DNA of 64,000 nucleotides, taken from NCBI RefSeq assembly GCF_002869765.1, contig NZ_PNOR01000003.1, positions 62,001 through 126,000 of the forward strand, given 5' to 3'. A program made the position numbers and the translations under genes. The notes under the pieces are model-generated. The model ran no database searches. It was not told the DNA's origin and was given only the letters and a program-made list of their open reading frames with translations. Position 1 is the first letter of the stretch; every line of letters starts with the position of its first letter. The DNA comes from Deinococcus planocerae (GTDB lineage Bacteria; Deinococcota; Deinococci; Deinococcales; Deinococcaceae). Below are positions 25,052 to 35,569 of the stretch, piece after piece.

Positions 25052-25969
25052 ATGAACACGATTCTGGTGTACGGGGCCACGGGATCACAGGGCGAGCCGG
25101 TCGCGCGCCGCCTGCTGGAGGCGGGGCACCGGGTGAGGATTCTGGTGCGCCAGCCCGAGCGGGCCGGGGACCTGCGGGCGCTGGGCGCCGAGGTGATGCA
25201 GGGCGACCTGAGCGACGCCGAGGCCACCCGCCGGGCGAGCACGGGCGCGGACGGCGTGGTCTTCCACCTGCCCTTCGCGGGCGGGAACCCGATGGACCGC
25301 CCGATGCAGGCGCGCAACGTGATCGACGCGGCGCGGGAGGCGGGCGTGCGGCTCCTCGTGTGGAACGCGAGCGGTGAAATCGCCCCCGAAAGGACAGGCA
25401 ACCCGGGGCTGGACGTGCGCCTCGACGTGCTGGAGGTCATCCAGGCGAGCGGCGTGCCGTACGTCGTCTTGCAGCCCACCGGGTACATGGAGAACTTCCT
25501 GGGCCCGTGGACGGCCCCCGAGGTCGCCTCACGGGACGTCTTCACCTATCCGGTCCCCAACGAGGTGCGGATGCAGTGGATCGCGTCCGACGACCTGGGC
25601 AAGTTCGTCGCCTACGCCTTCGCGCATCCCGAGCTGGCCCCCCTCAACCTCAAGGTGGCGGGCCCCGAACGCCTGAGCGCCGAGGAGGTCGCCGAACGCT
25701 TCAGCCGCGCCCTGGGCCGCCCCATCCGTTTCGAGCCCCAGAGCCCCGAGGTCTTCGGGGAGAGGATGGACACGATCTACCCCGGCATGGGCCGCTTCGC
25801 CGCGATGGCGTACCAGCGGGCCTTCACCGACCCGCCCAGCATGTCGAGCGACGTGGATGTGGACTCGGCCCTGCAAAAGATGCCCGTGACCCTCACCACT
25901 TTGGAGGACTGGGTGCGGGAGCACGCGGACGCCTTCGGAGCCGGAGAGGTGGCCCGGCCCCATGCTTGA
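25052..25969 (+). CDS. NmrA-like NAD(P)-binding protein
   Basis: A 305-aa atypical SDR/NmrA family protein. The N-terminal VYGATGSQGEPVARRLLEAGH is an NAD(P) dinucleotide motif; the canonical SDR Tyr-x3-Lys pair is not evident, as in NmrA-type sensors and quinone reductases. The YMENF segment and C-terminal LEDWVREHADAF match the family. GGAGG lies before the ATG. The 3-prime end overlaps the next gene by eight bases, so it heads a three-gene unit. Confidence 0.85.
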   Translation: MNTILVYGATGSQGEPVARRLLEAGHRVRILVRQPERAGDLRALGAEVMQGDLSDAEATRRASTGADGVVFHLPFAGGNPMDRPMQARNVIDAAREAGVRLLVWNASGEIAPERTGNPGLDVRLDVLEVIQASGVPYVVLQPTGYMENFLGPWTAPEVASRDVFTYPVPNEVRMQWIASDDLGKFVAYAFAHPELAPLNLKVAGPERLSAEEVAERFSRALGRPIRFEPQSPEVFGERMDTIYPGMGRFAAMAYQRAFTDPPSMSSDVDVDSALQKMPVTLTTLEDWVREHADAFGAGEVARPHA

Positions 25970-26585
25970 GTACCGCACCTTCGGGGCCAACACGTATCTG
26001 CTTCAGACGGACGAGGGCCCCCTCCTGGTGGACAGCGGCCTCGCCGGAACGCGTGAGAAGGTCCTCGGCTGGGCGCGGGGGGCGGGGGTCCGGGCCGTCC
26101 TCCTCACCCACCACCACCCCGACCACGCGGGGGGTGCACGCTTCCTGTGGGAGTCGCTGGGCCTGCCCACGTACGCCCACCCGCTCGACCTGCCCTACCT
26201 GACGGGGGAAACGCCGCGCCCCACCTTGCCCGTGCCCGTGATCGGGCGGTTCCTCAATTTCCCGGTGTCCCCCGTGCCGCGGGCCGCGCTCCAGACGCTG
26301 GAGGAGGGCGACACGCTGATGGGCTGGCAGGTCGTCCACCTCCCCGGACACACGCCGGGGCAGATCGGGCTGATGCGGGATGGGGTGCTCGTCGCGGCGG
26401 ACGCCCTCGGCTCACGTCGGGGGCAGGCCGTGATGGGACCTCCCTTTTTCACCGCCGACATGGCGCAGGCCCAACGCACCGTTCGCAAGATCGCCGACCT
26501 CGCCCCGCGTGAGGTGTACGTGGGGCACGGCCCCGTCACGACCGCCGAATCGGTGCGGGCGCTGGCCGACAAGCTCGGAGTTTAA
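25962..26585 (+). CDS. MBL-fold metallohydrolase
   Basis: A 207-aa metallo-beta-lactamase-fold enzyme. The metal motif is HHHPDH near residues 50-55, followed by GHTPGQIG, a central Asp (VAADALG) and the C-terminal GHGP. The size and motifs fit glyoxalase II-like or other small thioester/lactone hydrolases; the substrate cannot be fixed. It overlaps the NmrA-like gene by eight bases and is followed after nine bases by a second NmrA-like gene. Confidence 0.87.
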   Translation: MLEYRTFGANTYLLQTDEGPLLVDSGLAGTREKVLGWARGAGVRAVLLTHHHPDHAGGARFLWESLGLPTYAHPLDLPYLTGETPRPTLPVPVIGRFLNFPVSPVPRAALQTLEEGDTLMGWQVVHLPGHTPGQIGLMRDGVLVAADALGSRRGQAVMGPPFFTADMAQAQRTVRKIADLAPREVYVGHGPVTTAESVRALADKLGV

Positions 26586-26594
26586 GGAGACCGC

Positions 26595-27452
26595 ATGATC
26601 TTTCTGACCGGAGTGTCCGGCGAGCTGTCGGGCCGCATCGCGCGCCTTCTGCTCGACCGGGGCGTCCCCTTCCGCGCCTCCACCCGCGATCCGGGTCGGG
26701 TCGCCTGGCTCACCGGGCGCGGCGTGGAGGTCGTGGCGACCGACTACGAGGCGCCCAACTTCGCGGACGCCGTGCGGGGAAGCAGCCACCTCCTGCTGCT
26801 CTCGACGCCCGCCCACGACGAGGCGGTGCGCGTGCGCCAGCACCTCCGGGCCATCGAGGCCGCCCGCGAGGCCGGGGTGGAGCGCGTCTCCTACACCTCC
26901 TTCCTGGACGTGGACCCGGCCTCACCCTTCCGGGCGGCGGCGACCCACGCGGCGACCGAGCAGGCCCTCCGCCAGAGCGGCGCCCGCTACACGGTCCTGC
27001 GGCCCAGCCTGTACCTCGACAGCCTGGGGATGACTCTGCGGCAGGCGGCGGGGAGCGGCGTCCACCGCGCCCCCACGGGGGAAGCACGGGCCACCTACGT
27101 CTCGCGCGACGACATCGCCGCGGTGGCTGCCGCCCTCCTCAAAGGGGGCGGCCACGAGGACGAGGTGCTGGAAATCACCGGGCCGGAGTCGCTGACCCAG
27201 GCCGAGATCGCTGAACGTCTCGGGCGGGTGATCGGGCGCGAGGTGCGGTATGAGCCGGTCTCGCTGGAGGAGTTCCGGGCGGGCCTCGCCGCCGCCGGGT
27301 TTCCACCCCCCGCCGTCGCCGGGGTCGGCGGCATCTACGCCGCCATCGCCGCCGGGCACTTCGACCGGGTGACGAACGTGGTGGAGCGGATGACGGGGCG
27401 GCCCGCGACGGGCGTGGAGGAGTATCTGCGCGGGGCATTCCCGGCGGCCTGA
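26595..27452 (+). CDS. NmrA/QorB-like NAD(P)H-binding oxidoreductase
   Basis: A 285-aa atypical SDR. The N-terminal FLTGVSGELSGRIARLLL is a dinucleotide-binding motif; later segments (SYTSFLDVDP, YTVLRPSLYLD, EITGPESLTQAEIAE) match NAD(P)H:quinone oxidoreductase type 2 and NmrA relatives. The ATG follows AAGGAG. With the upstream NmrA-like and MBL genes it forms a compact unit closed by a strong terminator, perhaps acting on electrophiles or quinones (inference). Confidence 0.87.
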   Translation: MIFLTGVSGELSGRIARLLLDRGVPFRASTRDPGRVAWLTGRGVEVVATDYEAPNFADAVRGSSHLLLLSTPAHDEAVRVRQHLRAIEAAREAGVERVSYTSFLDVDPASPFRAAATHAATEQALRQSGARYTVLRPSLYLDSLGMTLRQAAGSGVHRAPTGEARATYVSRDDIAAVAAALLKGGGHEDEVLEITGPESLTQAEIAERLGRVIGREVRYEPVSLEEFRAGLAAAGFPPPAVAGVGGIYAAIAAGHFDRVTNVVERMTGRPATGVEEYLRGAFPAA

Positions 27453-27457
27453 GCGGA

Positions 27458-27508
27458 GACAAAGAGGGTGGGGGACAGGTTCACGCCCCGTCCCCCACCC
27501 TCTTTGTC
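27458..27508. terminator. Strong bidirectional terminator (19-bp stem)
   Basis: Arms 27458-27476 and 27490-27508 are perfectly complementary over 19 bp with a 13-nt loop. The stem ends in AAAG/CTTT on either side, giving U-rich ends in both directions. It separates the convergent NmrA-like gene and dxs. Confidence 0.9.
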
Positions 27509-27513
27509 CAGCC

Positions 27514-29421
<1,908 letters not shown>

Positions 29422-29493
29422 GGCTGGCCTCCCTTGGGGTTGAGCTTAAGGATGGAGCGCGCCCCGAATGTCCCGCCCGGGAAGCCCCGCCCC

Positions 29494-30165
29494 TCAGCGC
29501 GCATTGAAGTTCCTCCCGGTGAGGAGCAGGCCCTCGGGCGTCCGCACGTCCCCCACGAAGGGCGCGAACCACAGTTGCTGCGCCTGCGGGAAGAGCCCGC
29601 CCACGTCGTCGGTGATCTGGCGGGTGACGACCCACACGTCGAAACTTCCGCCCGGGACGGTGACCCGGCGGCGATCCTGCACGTCGTAGCGGTAGCGCAA
29701 GGTGCCCTGCGCCTGGACCTTGCCGTCGTCGCTCGTGATCGTCACGCGGCTCTCGCCCTGCCAGGACAGGCCCACCCGCCACGCGCCCTCGGCGGGGGCC
29801 TCCAGCCAGGCGGGGTCGAGCCCGACGGTGACGCCCGGCTTGCGGAAGCCGAGCAACCGCGCGCCGCCCTGATCCACCTGCCGGTACCACGTCTGCTCGG
29901 CGCCGCGCCCGGTGAGCTGCGAGGCGAGGACCGTCTGCCCGGCGAAGACGGTGGGCCCGAGTGAGCGCAACGTGTACGGCGCGCCGCCCGCCGCCTCGCC
30001 CTCGGGGAGGTAGGTCCAGGTGAGCCCCGTCTCCTGGGGGTAGAACGACACGCGGCTGACCGGGGTGCTGGCCTGAACGGCGGGGGCGCCCGTCTGGGGA
30101 GCAGGCGCGCAGGCCCCCAGCGCCGCCAGCAGCGGAAGGGCGAGGAAGCGGGCACGGCCTCGCAT
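29494..30165 (-). CDS. Putative lipoprotein
   Basis: A 223-aa secreted lipoprotein. MRGRARFLALPLLAALGAC is a lipoprotein signal with lipobox LGAC (Cys19), followed by a Pro/Ala-rich linker and a beta-rich domain (FYPQETGLTWTYLPEGE, RYRYDVQDRRRVTVPGGSFDVWVV). TACCCT seven bases before the ATG supports this start and a leaderless mRNA. No catalytic motif is seen; it lies downstream of pspA, so a cell-envelope role is possible. Confidence 0.75.
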   Translation of the reverse strand: MRGRARFLALPLLAALGACAPAPQTGAPAVQASTPVSRVSFYPQETGLTWTYLPEGEAAGGAPYTLRSLGPTVFAGQTVLASQLTGRGAEQTWYRQVDQGGARLLGFRKPGVTVGLDPAWLEAPAEGAWRVGLSWQGESRVTITSDDGKVQAQGTLRYRYDVQDRRRVTVPGGSFDVWVVTRQITDDVGGLFPQAQQLWFAPFVGDVRTPEGLLLTGRNFNAR

Positions 30166-30239
30166 ATGGAGGAGGGTAAGGCAGGGCATCGGTCCCATTC
30201 TGTCAGCATTCCTGAAGTCAGGCTGACCGAGGCCACACG

Positions 30240-30272
30240 AAAAAAGGAAGAAAGGGCGCTGGGCACGCCCCT
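30240..30272 (-). terminator. Terminator downstream of pspA
   Basis: On the minus strand a GGGCG/CGCCC stem with a 7-nt loop is followed by TTTCTTCCTTTTTT. It lies just after the pspA stop and before the lipoprotein promoter. Boundaries are approximate. Confidence 0.65.
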
Positions 30273-30293
30273 TCCCCGTCAAGACCCCTGGCC

Positions 30294-30971
30294 TCAACCC
30301 TGCTTGTCCCCGCCCTGCACGCGGGCCTTGAGGGCGGCGAAGGCGTCGTCGAGTTCGCGGTCGCGGCCCAGGTCGCGGAGCTGCGCGTCGATGTCGTTCT
30401 CCTCGCGCAGCTCGGTCATCGCCCGGTTGCGGTCCTCCATCCCGGCGACCTTGCGCTCCATCTCCTCGAAAGCGCCCATCGCGCTGCCCGCCTGATCGAA
30501 GCCGCTCACCCGGTCGAGGGTCGCCCCCGCCTGGGCGGTCTTCTGCCGGGCGGCGAGCAGCGACTTGCGGGATTCGAGCTCGTCGATCTTGGCCTCCAGG
30601 GCGCGCAGTTGCGTCTTGAGCTGATCGACGGTGCTGCCCTGCACCCCGAGCTGCTCCTCGAACCCCCTGGCGAGGTCTTTGTGGTTTTGCGAGCGGCGCA
30701 GCGCCTCGCGGGCGAGCTCCTCGCTGCCGCCGCGCAGGGCTTCTTCCGCCTTCTTCTCGTACTCCTCGGCGAGGCGGCGGTTGGTGTTCGACTCGCGCTC
30801 GAGCTTGGCGTTCTGGCTCATCGCGTCGGCCACCTCGGCCCGCGCCTCGCCGTAGGCGGCCCGCATGTCGCGCAGGGCCTGGTCGATGATCTTGGCGGGG
30901 TCTTCGGCGCGGCTGATCATGTCGTTCACGTTGGCGCGCAGCAGTCTGGACAGTCGGTCGAGAATACTCAT
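30294..30971 (-). CDS. pspA: PspA/IM30 family envelope stress protein
   Basis: A 225-aa coiled-coil protein of the PspA/Vipp1 (ESCRT-III-like) family that binds and stabilises the inner membrane. The amphipathic N-terminal helix (MSILDRLSRLLRANVNDMIS) and long heptad-rich helices (KLERESNTNRRLAEEYEKK and following) are evident, with RSQNHKDLARGFEEQ typical of the family. AAGGAGG precedes the ATG. No pspF or pspB/C genes are adjacent. Confidence 0.9.
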   Translation of the reverse strand: MSILDRLSRLLRANVNDMISRAEDPAKIIDQALRDMRAAYGEARAEVADAMSQNAKLERESNTNRRLAEEYEKKAEEALRGGSEELAREALRRSQNHKDLARGFEEQLGVQGSTVDQLKTQLRALEAKIDELESRKSLLAARQKTAQAGATLDRVSGFDQAGSAMGAFEEMERKVAGMEDRNRAMTELREENDIDAQLRDLGRDRELDDAFAALKARVQGGDKQG

Positions 30972-31073
30972 GTGGGGTGTGCCTCCTTGGCGGCTATGAT
31001 TACGCACCCCGCCCGCCCGGAGTTGCCCCCAAGCGCGACCCTCAAGGCGAGGTGAACGTCGGCTCTAGGCTCC

Positions 31074-31107
31074 AAAAAGAAGGAGGCGCCCACTCCCGGA
31101 CGCCTCC
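31074..31107 (-). terminator. Terminator downstream of secreted protein gene
   Basis: GGAGGCG (31082-31088) pairs with CGCCTCC (31101-31107). Read on the minus strand the stem is followed by TTCTTTTTGG, a good intrinsic terminator for the gene ending at 31129. Confidence 0.75.
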
Positions 31108-31128
31108 CCCTCCTGCTGGCGACGGGTC

Positions 31129-31944
31129 TCAGAACACGATGGGCCGCAGCCCCACGCTCGCCGTCCCGCACGCGACCGTGACGTTCGAGCCCGCCGGGGT
31201 GAGGGTGCAGCCCAGCGAGCGCAGCCCGGCGAGCGGGAAGATCAGGTTGCGCCCGTCGGTGGCCGGAACGAGGGGCAGCTCCACGTTGCCGCTCCCGAGC
31301 TGGGCCGTCTTCTGCCCCACCGTGACGGTCAAGGGCGCGTCGGTGCCGCGCGCGAGGCGGAACTTCCCGGCGCCCAGCGAGGTCACGTTCACCACGCCCA
31401 CGAGGTCGCGCCCCAGGACGTAGGGCTGGCCCTTCACGACCCCCGTGGGCGCGGTGGTGGGCGAGGCCGCCTGGGCGACCGCCGGGTTCGCCGCGTCCAC
31501 GACGACCAGGGTCTCGCGGTCGCTCAGGGCCGAGAGCAGCACGTAGGCGCCCACCGGGCCGTTCGGGGTGGCCGACACCAGCAGCGAGCTGGCCTTGCCG
31601 CTCGGGGTGTTCCGCCAGTCACCGAGCGCCCGGGCGCCGAGCTTGCCGCGCACGAGCGGGCGCAGGGCGGCGGGGGCGTTTTGCACGTACAGGCACACGG
31701 CGGAGGGGCTGACCCGCAGCGCCGCCGGGCAGGACACGATCTGGCCCCGGACGGTGCCGCTGACCTCGACGGCGAGGCTGCTCGCCGCCCTCGCGGTCGC
31801 GGCGGAGATGGTGGCGGCAGGCCGGGCGGGAGCCGCCGGGGTGGCGGGGCGGGCGGGCGTGGCCGTGCCCTGGGCGGCAACCACCCCGGAGAAGCCCGCC
31901 AGGAGCAGGCCCGCGGCGCGAAGCGTTTGGGAAATTTGGGGCAT
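31129..31944 (-). CDS. Putative secreted protein
   Basis: A 271-aa exported protein. The signal peptide MPQISQTLRAAGLLLAGFSG ends with VVAAQG, followed by an Ala/Pro/Thr-rich linker and a beta-rich domain with four cysteines (VSCPAALRV, AVCLYV, LGCTLTP, VACGTA) that could form two disulfides. TAGGAT seven bases before ATG 31944 sets the start. No enzyme motif is recognised; an extracytoplasmic structural or binding role is possible. Confidence 0.7.
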   Translation of the reverse strand: MPQISQTLRAAGLLLAGFSGVVAAQGTATPARPATPAAPARPAATISAATARAASSLAVEVSGTVRGQIVSCPAALRVSPSAVCLYVQNAPAALRPLVRGKLGARALGDWRNTPSGKASSLLVSATPNGPVGAYVLLSALSDRETLVVVDAANPAVAQAASPTTAPTGVVKGQPYVLGRDLVGVVNVTSLGAGKFRLARGTDAPLTVTVGQKTAQLGSGNVELPLVPATDGRNLIFPLAGLRSLGCTLTPAGSNVTVACGTASVGLRPIVF

Positions 31945-32063
31945 GGCGCCCATCCTACCCGCCTCCCATGAGCGTCGACTTTGAGTTTCTCATCGCCTCT
32001 GCCCCGGCCCGGCCACCGCGAAAGCGGCCTGCCCCGGGACCGGGCCGCGGTAGACTCGGGGGC

Positions 32064-33092
32064 GTGCTCTGGCTGCGGCTCGTTCTCATTTTGCTCGGAT
32101 TGATCGCCGGTCTGGGGGTGGGCCGGGCGCTGGAGGGGGGCAGCGGCGCCCCCGACCTGGCCCGGGTGAACACCCTCAGCCTGGGGCTGGCGGGCGCCCT
32201 CGCTGCCCTGCTCCTCGCTCCGCGCGCCGAACGTCTCGCCGCCGGGTGGGCGGGCGGGCTGGGGCGCTGGTACGCCGGGCTCTCCCCGCGCCGGGTCGCG
32301 GCGGCCACCTTCGGGCTGATGGTCGCCCTGCTGCTGAGCGTCTTGCTCGGGAGTCTCCTGCGCGGTCTGCCGTTTTCCACCTGGCTGTGGAGCGTGCTCG
32401 TCACCCTGCTGCTCGCGGCCTTTTTCGTGCCCTTCGCCCTGCGCCACGAGGGCGCCTTCGCGCCGCTGGCCCTGCCGCCCGCCCGGCGCCCCGCCGGGGG
32501 CAAGCTTCTCGACACGAACGTCATCATCGACGGGCGCGTCCTCGACCTCGCCCGCTCCGGCTTTCTGGAGGGCGACCTCATCGTGCCCGCCTTCGTGCTG
32601 CGCGAGTTGCAGCTCCTCGCCGACCACGCGGACCCGCAGAGGCGCACGCGCGGCAAGCGAGGCCTGGGCGTGCTCGAAGAGTTGCGTGAGCTTCGCCCCC
32701 TGCGCGTCGAGGACTGGGACGACCCCTCCTTACCCACCGTGGACGACAAGCTCGTGCGGCTCGCCCGCCAGACGGGGGCTGCCCTGCTCTCCAACGACGG
32801 CAACCTCGCCAAGATCGCCCGGCTGCACGGGGTCACCGTCCTGAGTCTGCACGCGCTCGCCGTGGCCCTGAAACCCCAGGTCCAGGCCGGGGACTACCTC
32901 ACCGTCACGGTCACGAAAAACGGGCAGCAGCAGGGCCAGGGCGTCGGTTACCTGGAAGACGGCACGATGGTCGTCGTGGAAGACGGCCTGAAGTACCGGG
33001 GCAAGCCCACCCGCGTCCTCGTGGTGAACAATGTCCAGACGAACGTGGGCCGCATGATCTTCGCGCGGGCGGAGAAGCAGGGCGCGGCGTGA
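32064..33092 (+). CDS. PIN/TRAM-domain membrane protein (YacL-like)
   Basis: A 342-aa protein with four N-terminal TM helices (about residues 2-20, 37-53, 75-95, 105-125), a PIN nuclease domain (LLDTNVIIDGRVLD near 145; LRELQLLADH; TVDDKLVRLAR; LSNDGNLAKIA) with the expected acidic residues, and a C-terminal TRAM domain (GDYLTVTVTKNGQQQGQGVGY). This is the order in Bacillus YacL. It is probably a membrane-tethered RNase. GTG 32064 is chosen because TAGACT lies seven bases upstream. Confidence 0.9.
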   Translation: MLWLRLVLILLGLIAGLGVGRALEGGSGAPDLARVNTLSLGLAGALAALLLAPRAERLAAGWAGGLGRWYAGLSPRRVAAATFGLMVALLLSVLLGSLLRGLPFSTWLWSVLVTLLLAAFFVPFALRHEGAFAPLALPPARRPAGGKLLDTNVIIDGRVLDLARSGFLEGDLIVPAFVLRELQLLADHADPQRRTRGKRGLGVLEELRELRPLRVEDWDDPSLPTVDDKLVRLARQTGAALLSNDGNLAKIARLHGVTVLSLHALAVALKPQVQAGDYLTVTVTKNGQQQGQGVGYLEDGTMVVVEDGLKYRGKPTRVLVVNNVQTNVGRMIFARAEKQGAA

Positions 33093-33122
33093 GGGAGCCC
33101 TTCGTCTGCTGAAAAGACCCGC

Positions 33123-33138
33123 CGCCTCCGTCGAGGCG
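33123..33138. terminator. Terminator between PIN/TRAM and DegV genes
   Basis: CGCCTC and GAGGCG pair perfectly around a 4-nt loop. The minus-strand side continues into TCTTTTC and the plus-strand side into a weaker CTTTCTG, so it may serve both convergent genes. Confidence 0.6.
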
Positions 33139-33218
33139 ACGCCCGCTTTCTGTGGCCTGCGCCGAAGGTCATTCGCCCGTGAGGCAGGGGACGGAGGCGG
33201 GCCGAGGAGCCCCCTTCC

Positions 33219-34064
33219 TCACACGGTCACGGGCTCGACCGTCACGCCCATCGTGCCGGGTCCGGTGTGGGTGGCGATCACGGCCCCGATCTGGTGGTCG
33301 CCGAGGTCGGTGAAGGTCACGCCACTCAGTCCGGCGCGGATTTCCCGGACGTATTCCTCGCCGCCCAGGGTCGCCAGGAAGGCCACCCGCACCTCGCCGT
33401 GGTCGGCGGCGTACTTGCGAACGTGATCCACGATGTCCGCGACCGCCTTCTTGTGCCCGCGCACCCGCCCGGCGGACTCGACCCGTCCTTCTTTGACCGT
33501 CAGGATCGGCTTGATGTTCAGGAGGCTGCCGAGCAGCGCCTGCGCGCCCCCGATTCGCCCGTTGATCCGCAGGAAGTCGAGCGTGTCCACCGTGAAGCGG
33601 ATGTTGGCGACCGCCGCGATGCGGTCGAGTTCGGCGACGATCTCGGCGCTGCTTCGGCCTTCCCGGGCCCGGTCGGCGGCGCGCAGGGCCTGCATCCCCA
33701 GGGTCAGGCTCGCCGAGCGGCTGTCCACGACCGTCACCCGGCCCCCGAAGTCCGCAGCCGCCAGCCGCGCGCTGCCCACCGTGCCCGAAAGCTGCCCGCT
33801 GATGTGGACGCTGATCACCTCGTCGGCGCTTTCCAGGGCCTCGCGGTAGACGGCGGCGAACTCGGCGGGGCTGGGCTGCGAGGTGCTGGGCGTCTTCTTG
33901 CCCTCCTTCAGGCCCCGGAAGAGGTCGGCGGGCGTGATCTCGATGCCGTCTTTGTGCATCTTGCCGTCGAACAGCACGTACAGCGGCACGCTCCGGATGC
34001 CGTGCTGGGCGCACACGTCGGGGGCGAGGTCGCTCGTCGAGTCCGTCACGATGGCGATGGTCAT
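33219..34064 (-). CDS. DegV family fatty-acid-binding protein
   Basis: A 281-aa DegV/FakB-type protein. Family motifs are the N-terminal [11 protein letters not shown], the HISGQLSGT lipid-carboxylate site, the SASLTLGMQ region, [16 protein letters not shown] and the C-terminal HTGPGTMGV. FakB proteins present fatty acids to the kinase FakA for phosphorylation; no fakA is adjacent. TAAGAT six bases before the ATG indicates a leaderless mRNA. Confidence 0.92.
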   Translation of the reverse strand: MTIAIVTDSTSDLAPDVCAQHGIRSVPLYVLFDGKMHKDGIEITPADLFRGLKEGKKTPSTSQPSPAEFAAVYREALESADEVISVHISGQLSGTVGSARLAAADFGGRVTVVDSRSASLTLGMQALRAADRAREGRSSAEIVAELDRIAAVANIRFTVDTLDFLRINGRIGGAQALLGSLLNIKPILTVKEGRVESAGRVRGHKKAVADIVDHVRKYAADHGEVRVAFLATLGGEEYVREIRAGLSGVTFTDLGDHQIGAVIATHTGPGTMGVTVEPVTV

Positions 34065-34169
34065 GCCCCGATCTTACAGCGGAGCTCGCCGCCTTCCCTG
34101 ACGCGGGGGCCCGTCCTCCACGGCCAGGGACGGGGGTGAGGGTGGCCCCGTCCGTCCCGCCGCTATCCA

Positions 34170-35270
34170 TCAGTTCCCGGTGTACTGGATGCGGTAGACC
34201 CGCCCCTCGCCGTCGTCGGTGAGCAGCAGCGAGCCGTCGCGCGCCACGGCGAGGTCCACCGGGCGGCCCAGCACGCTCTGCCCGCGCAGGAAGCCCGTCA
34301 GGAAGTCGCTGACCCTGCCCGTCCGCGGGTCCACCGTCACGACCTTGTAGCCGCTCTTGGTGCTGCGGTTCCATGAGCCGTGCAGGGCGGCGAACATCCG
34401 CCCCCGGTACGCGCTCGGGAAGGTCTTGCCGTCGTAGAAGGCCATCCCCAACGGCGCCGAGTGCGCGGTCGTCAGGGCGAAGGCGGGCGTGGCCGCCCGG
34501 CAGACGCCGGCATTCCTCCGCCCGAAGTCCTGGTCCCACACCTGGGGCTGCCCGGGCCGCGTCGTGTAGCAGTACGGCCAGCCGTAGAAGCCGCCCGCCC
34601 TCGTCTTGTAAAAGCCCTCGGGGGGAAGGTCGTCGCCGAGCATGTCGCGCCCGTTGTTCGTCGCGTACAGGGCGCCGCCGTACCACTCCAGCCCGACCGC
34701 GTTGCGCAGCCCCGTGGCGTAGGGCTTGCCGTTCTTCCCGTCCGCGTCGTAGACCCACACGGCGGCGCGGCGCCCGTCCTCCTCCACGCAGACGTTGCAG
34801 GTGCTTCCGGTCGAGACGTACATCTTCCCGTCCGGCCCGAAGACGACCGTGCGCGTCCAGTGCCCGCCGTTGGGAGGCAGGCTGACGATCCGTCGCGCCG
34901 CGCCGCTCGCCCTCGTGTCGCCCGTCTTGTACGCGAAGCGCACCACCCCGTCCGTATTCGCCACATACAGGAAACCGTTCTGGAAGGCGAGGCCGTGCGG
35001 GCGGTTGAGCCCCGAGGCGAAGACCGTCTTGCCGTCCGCCCGCCCATTCCCGTCGCGGTCGGGCAGCACGACGACCGTTCCGGCGCGCGGGTCGGACACG
35101 AACACGTCCCCGTTCGGCGCGACCGCCATGAAGCGCGGCTGCTCGAAGCCCTCGGCGAAGACCGTCACCTTGAACCCGTCCGGCGCCTTGAGGTCGGGCG
35201 TCTGCGCCCCCGCCCCGCCCGCGAGGAGCAGGCCAGCCGCGACCAGCCACCCTTTCGTTCTGCTCAGCAT
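34170..35270 (-). CDS. PQQ-dependent sugar (sorbosone) dehydrogenase-like protein
   Basis: A 366-aa exported six-bladed beta-propeller of the glucose/sorbosone dehydrogenase family. The N-terminus MLSRTKGWLVAAGLLLAGGA is a signal peptide. Propeller blades show repeated GLEW, GRPHGLAFQNGFLYVAN-like and DPRAGTVVVLPDRDGNG patterns, with two Cys pairs (STCNVC and YCYTT/GVCRA). Periplasmic oxidation of a sugar is inferred; PQQ dependence is a family property and not visible directly. Confidence 0.85.
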   Translation of the reverse strand: MLSRTKGWLVAAGLLLAGGAGAQTPDLKAPDGFKVTVFAEGFEQPRFMAVAPNGDVFVSDPRAGTVVVLPDRDGNGRADGKTVFASGLNRPHGLAFQNGFLYVANTDGVVRFAYKTGDTRASGAARRIVSLPPNGGHWTRTVVFGPDGKMYVSTGSTCNVCVEEDGRRAAVWVYDADGKNGKPYATGLRNAVGLEWYGGALYATNNGRDMLGDDLPPEGFYKTRAGGFYGWPYCYTTRPGQPQVWDQDFGRRNAGVCRAATPAFALTTAHSAPLGMAFYDGKTFPSAYRGRMFAALHGSWNRSTKSGYKVVTVDPRTGRVSDFLTGFLRGQSVLGRPVDLAVARDGSLLLTDDGEGRVYRIQYTGN

Positions 35271-35325
35271 GAAAAAAGTCGAGCATGGCGGGGTGAGAAC
35301 AGACCGGGAGGCGGATGAGGGGAGG

Positions 35326-35560
35326 TCAGCACCGTCCGAGCATCCCGGCGGCGAGCTGAACGAGGACGGCGATCAGGGCCGTGAGCAGGACGCCTTGCAG
35401 ATAAAGTCAGCCCCACGCCTGCTGCGGGTGAATGTCGCGGAACCAGGAGAACCCCAGCGCCCACACCAGCAGCAGAAGTGAAAAAACAGCGTCAGCACCG
35501 GCAGCACGAGGTGCTGGCCGGGCGTCGGGGGAGTGTCGTGGGACGGAAGTACGCCCCAAC
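35326..35560 (-). pseudogene. Broken small membrane protein gene
   Basis: Hydrophobic coding signal continues across three pieces on the minus strand. The first frame reads PGQHLVLPVLTLFF up to a T6 run (35486-35481). The adjacent frame then gives SLLLLVWALGFSWFRDIHPQQAWG up to an in-frame TGA (35409-35407), after which LYLQGVLLTALIAVLVQLA continues to a final TGA at 35326. One extra T in the run would join the first two pieces. This fits a three-helix membrane protein inactivated by a frameshift and a nonsense codon, or sequencing error at the homopolymer. No clear start codon is found. Confidence 0.45.
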
Positions 35561-35569
35561 GTACCCGCC

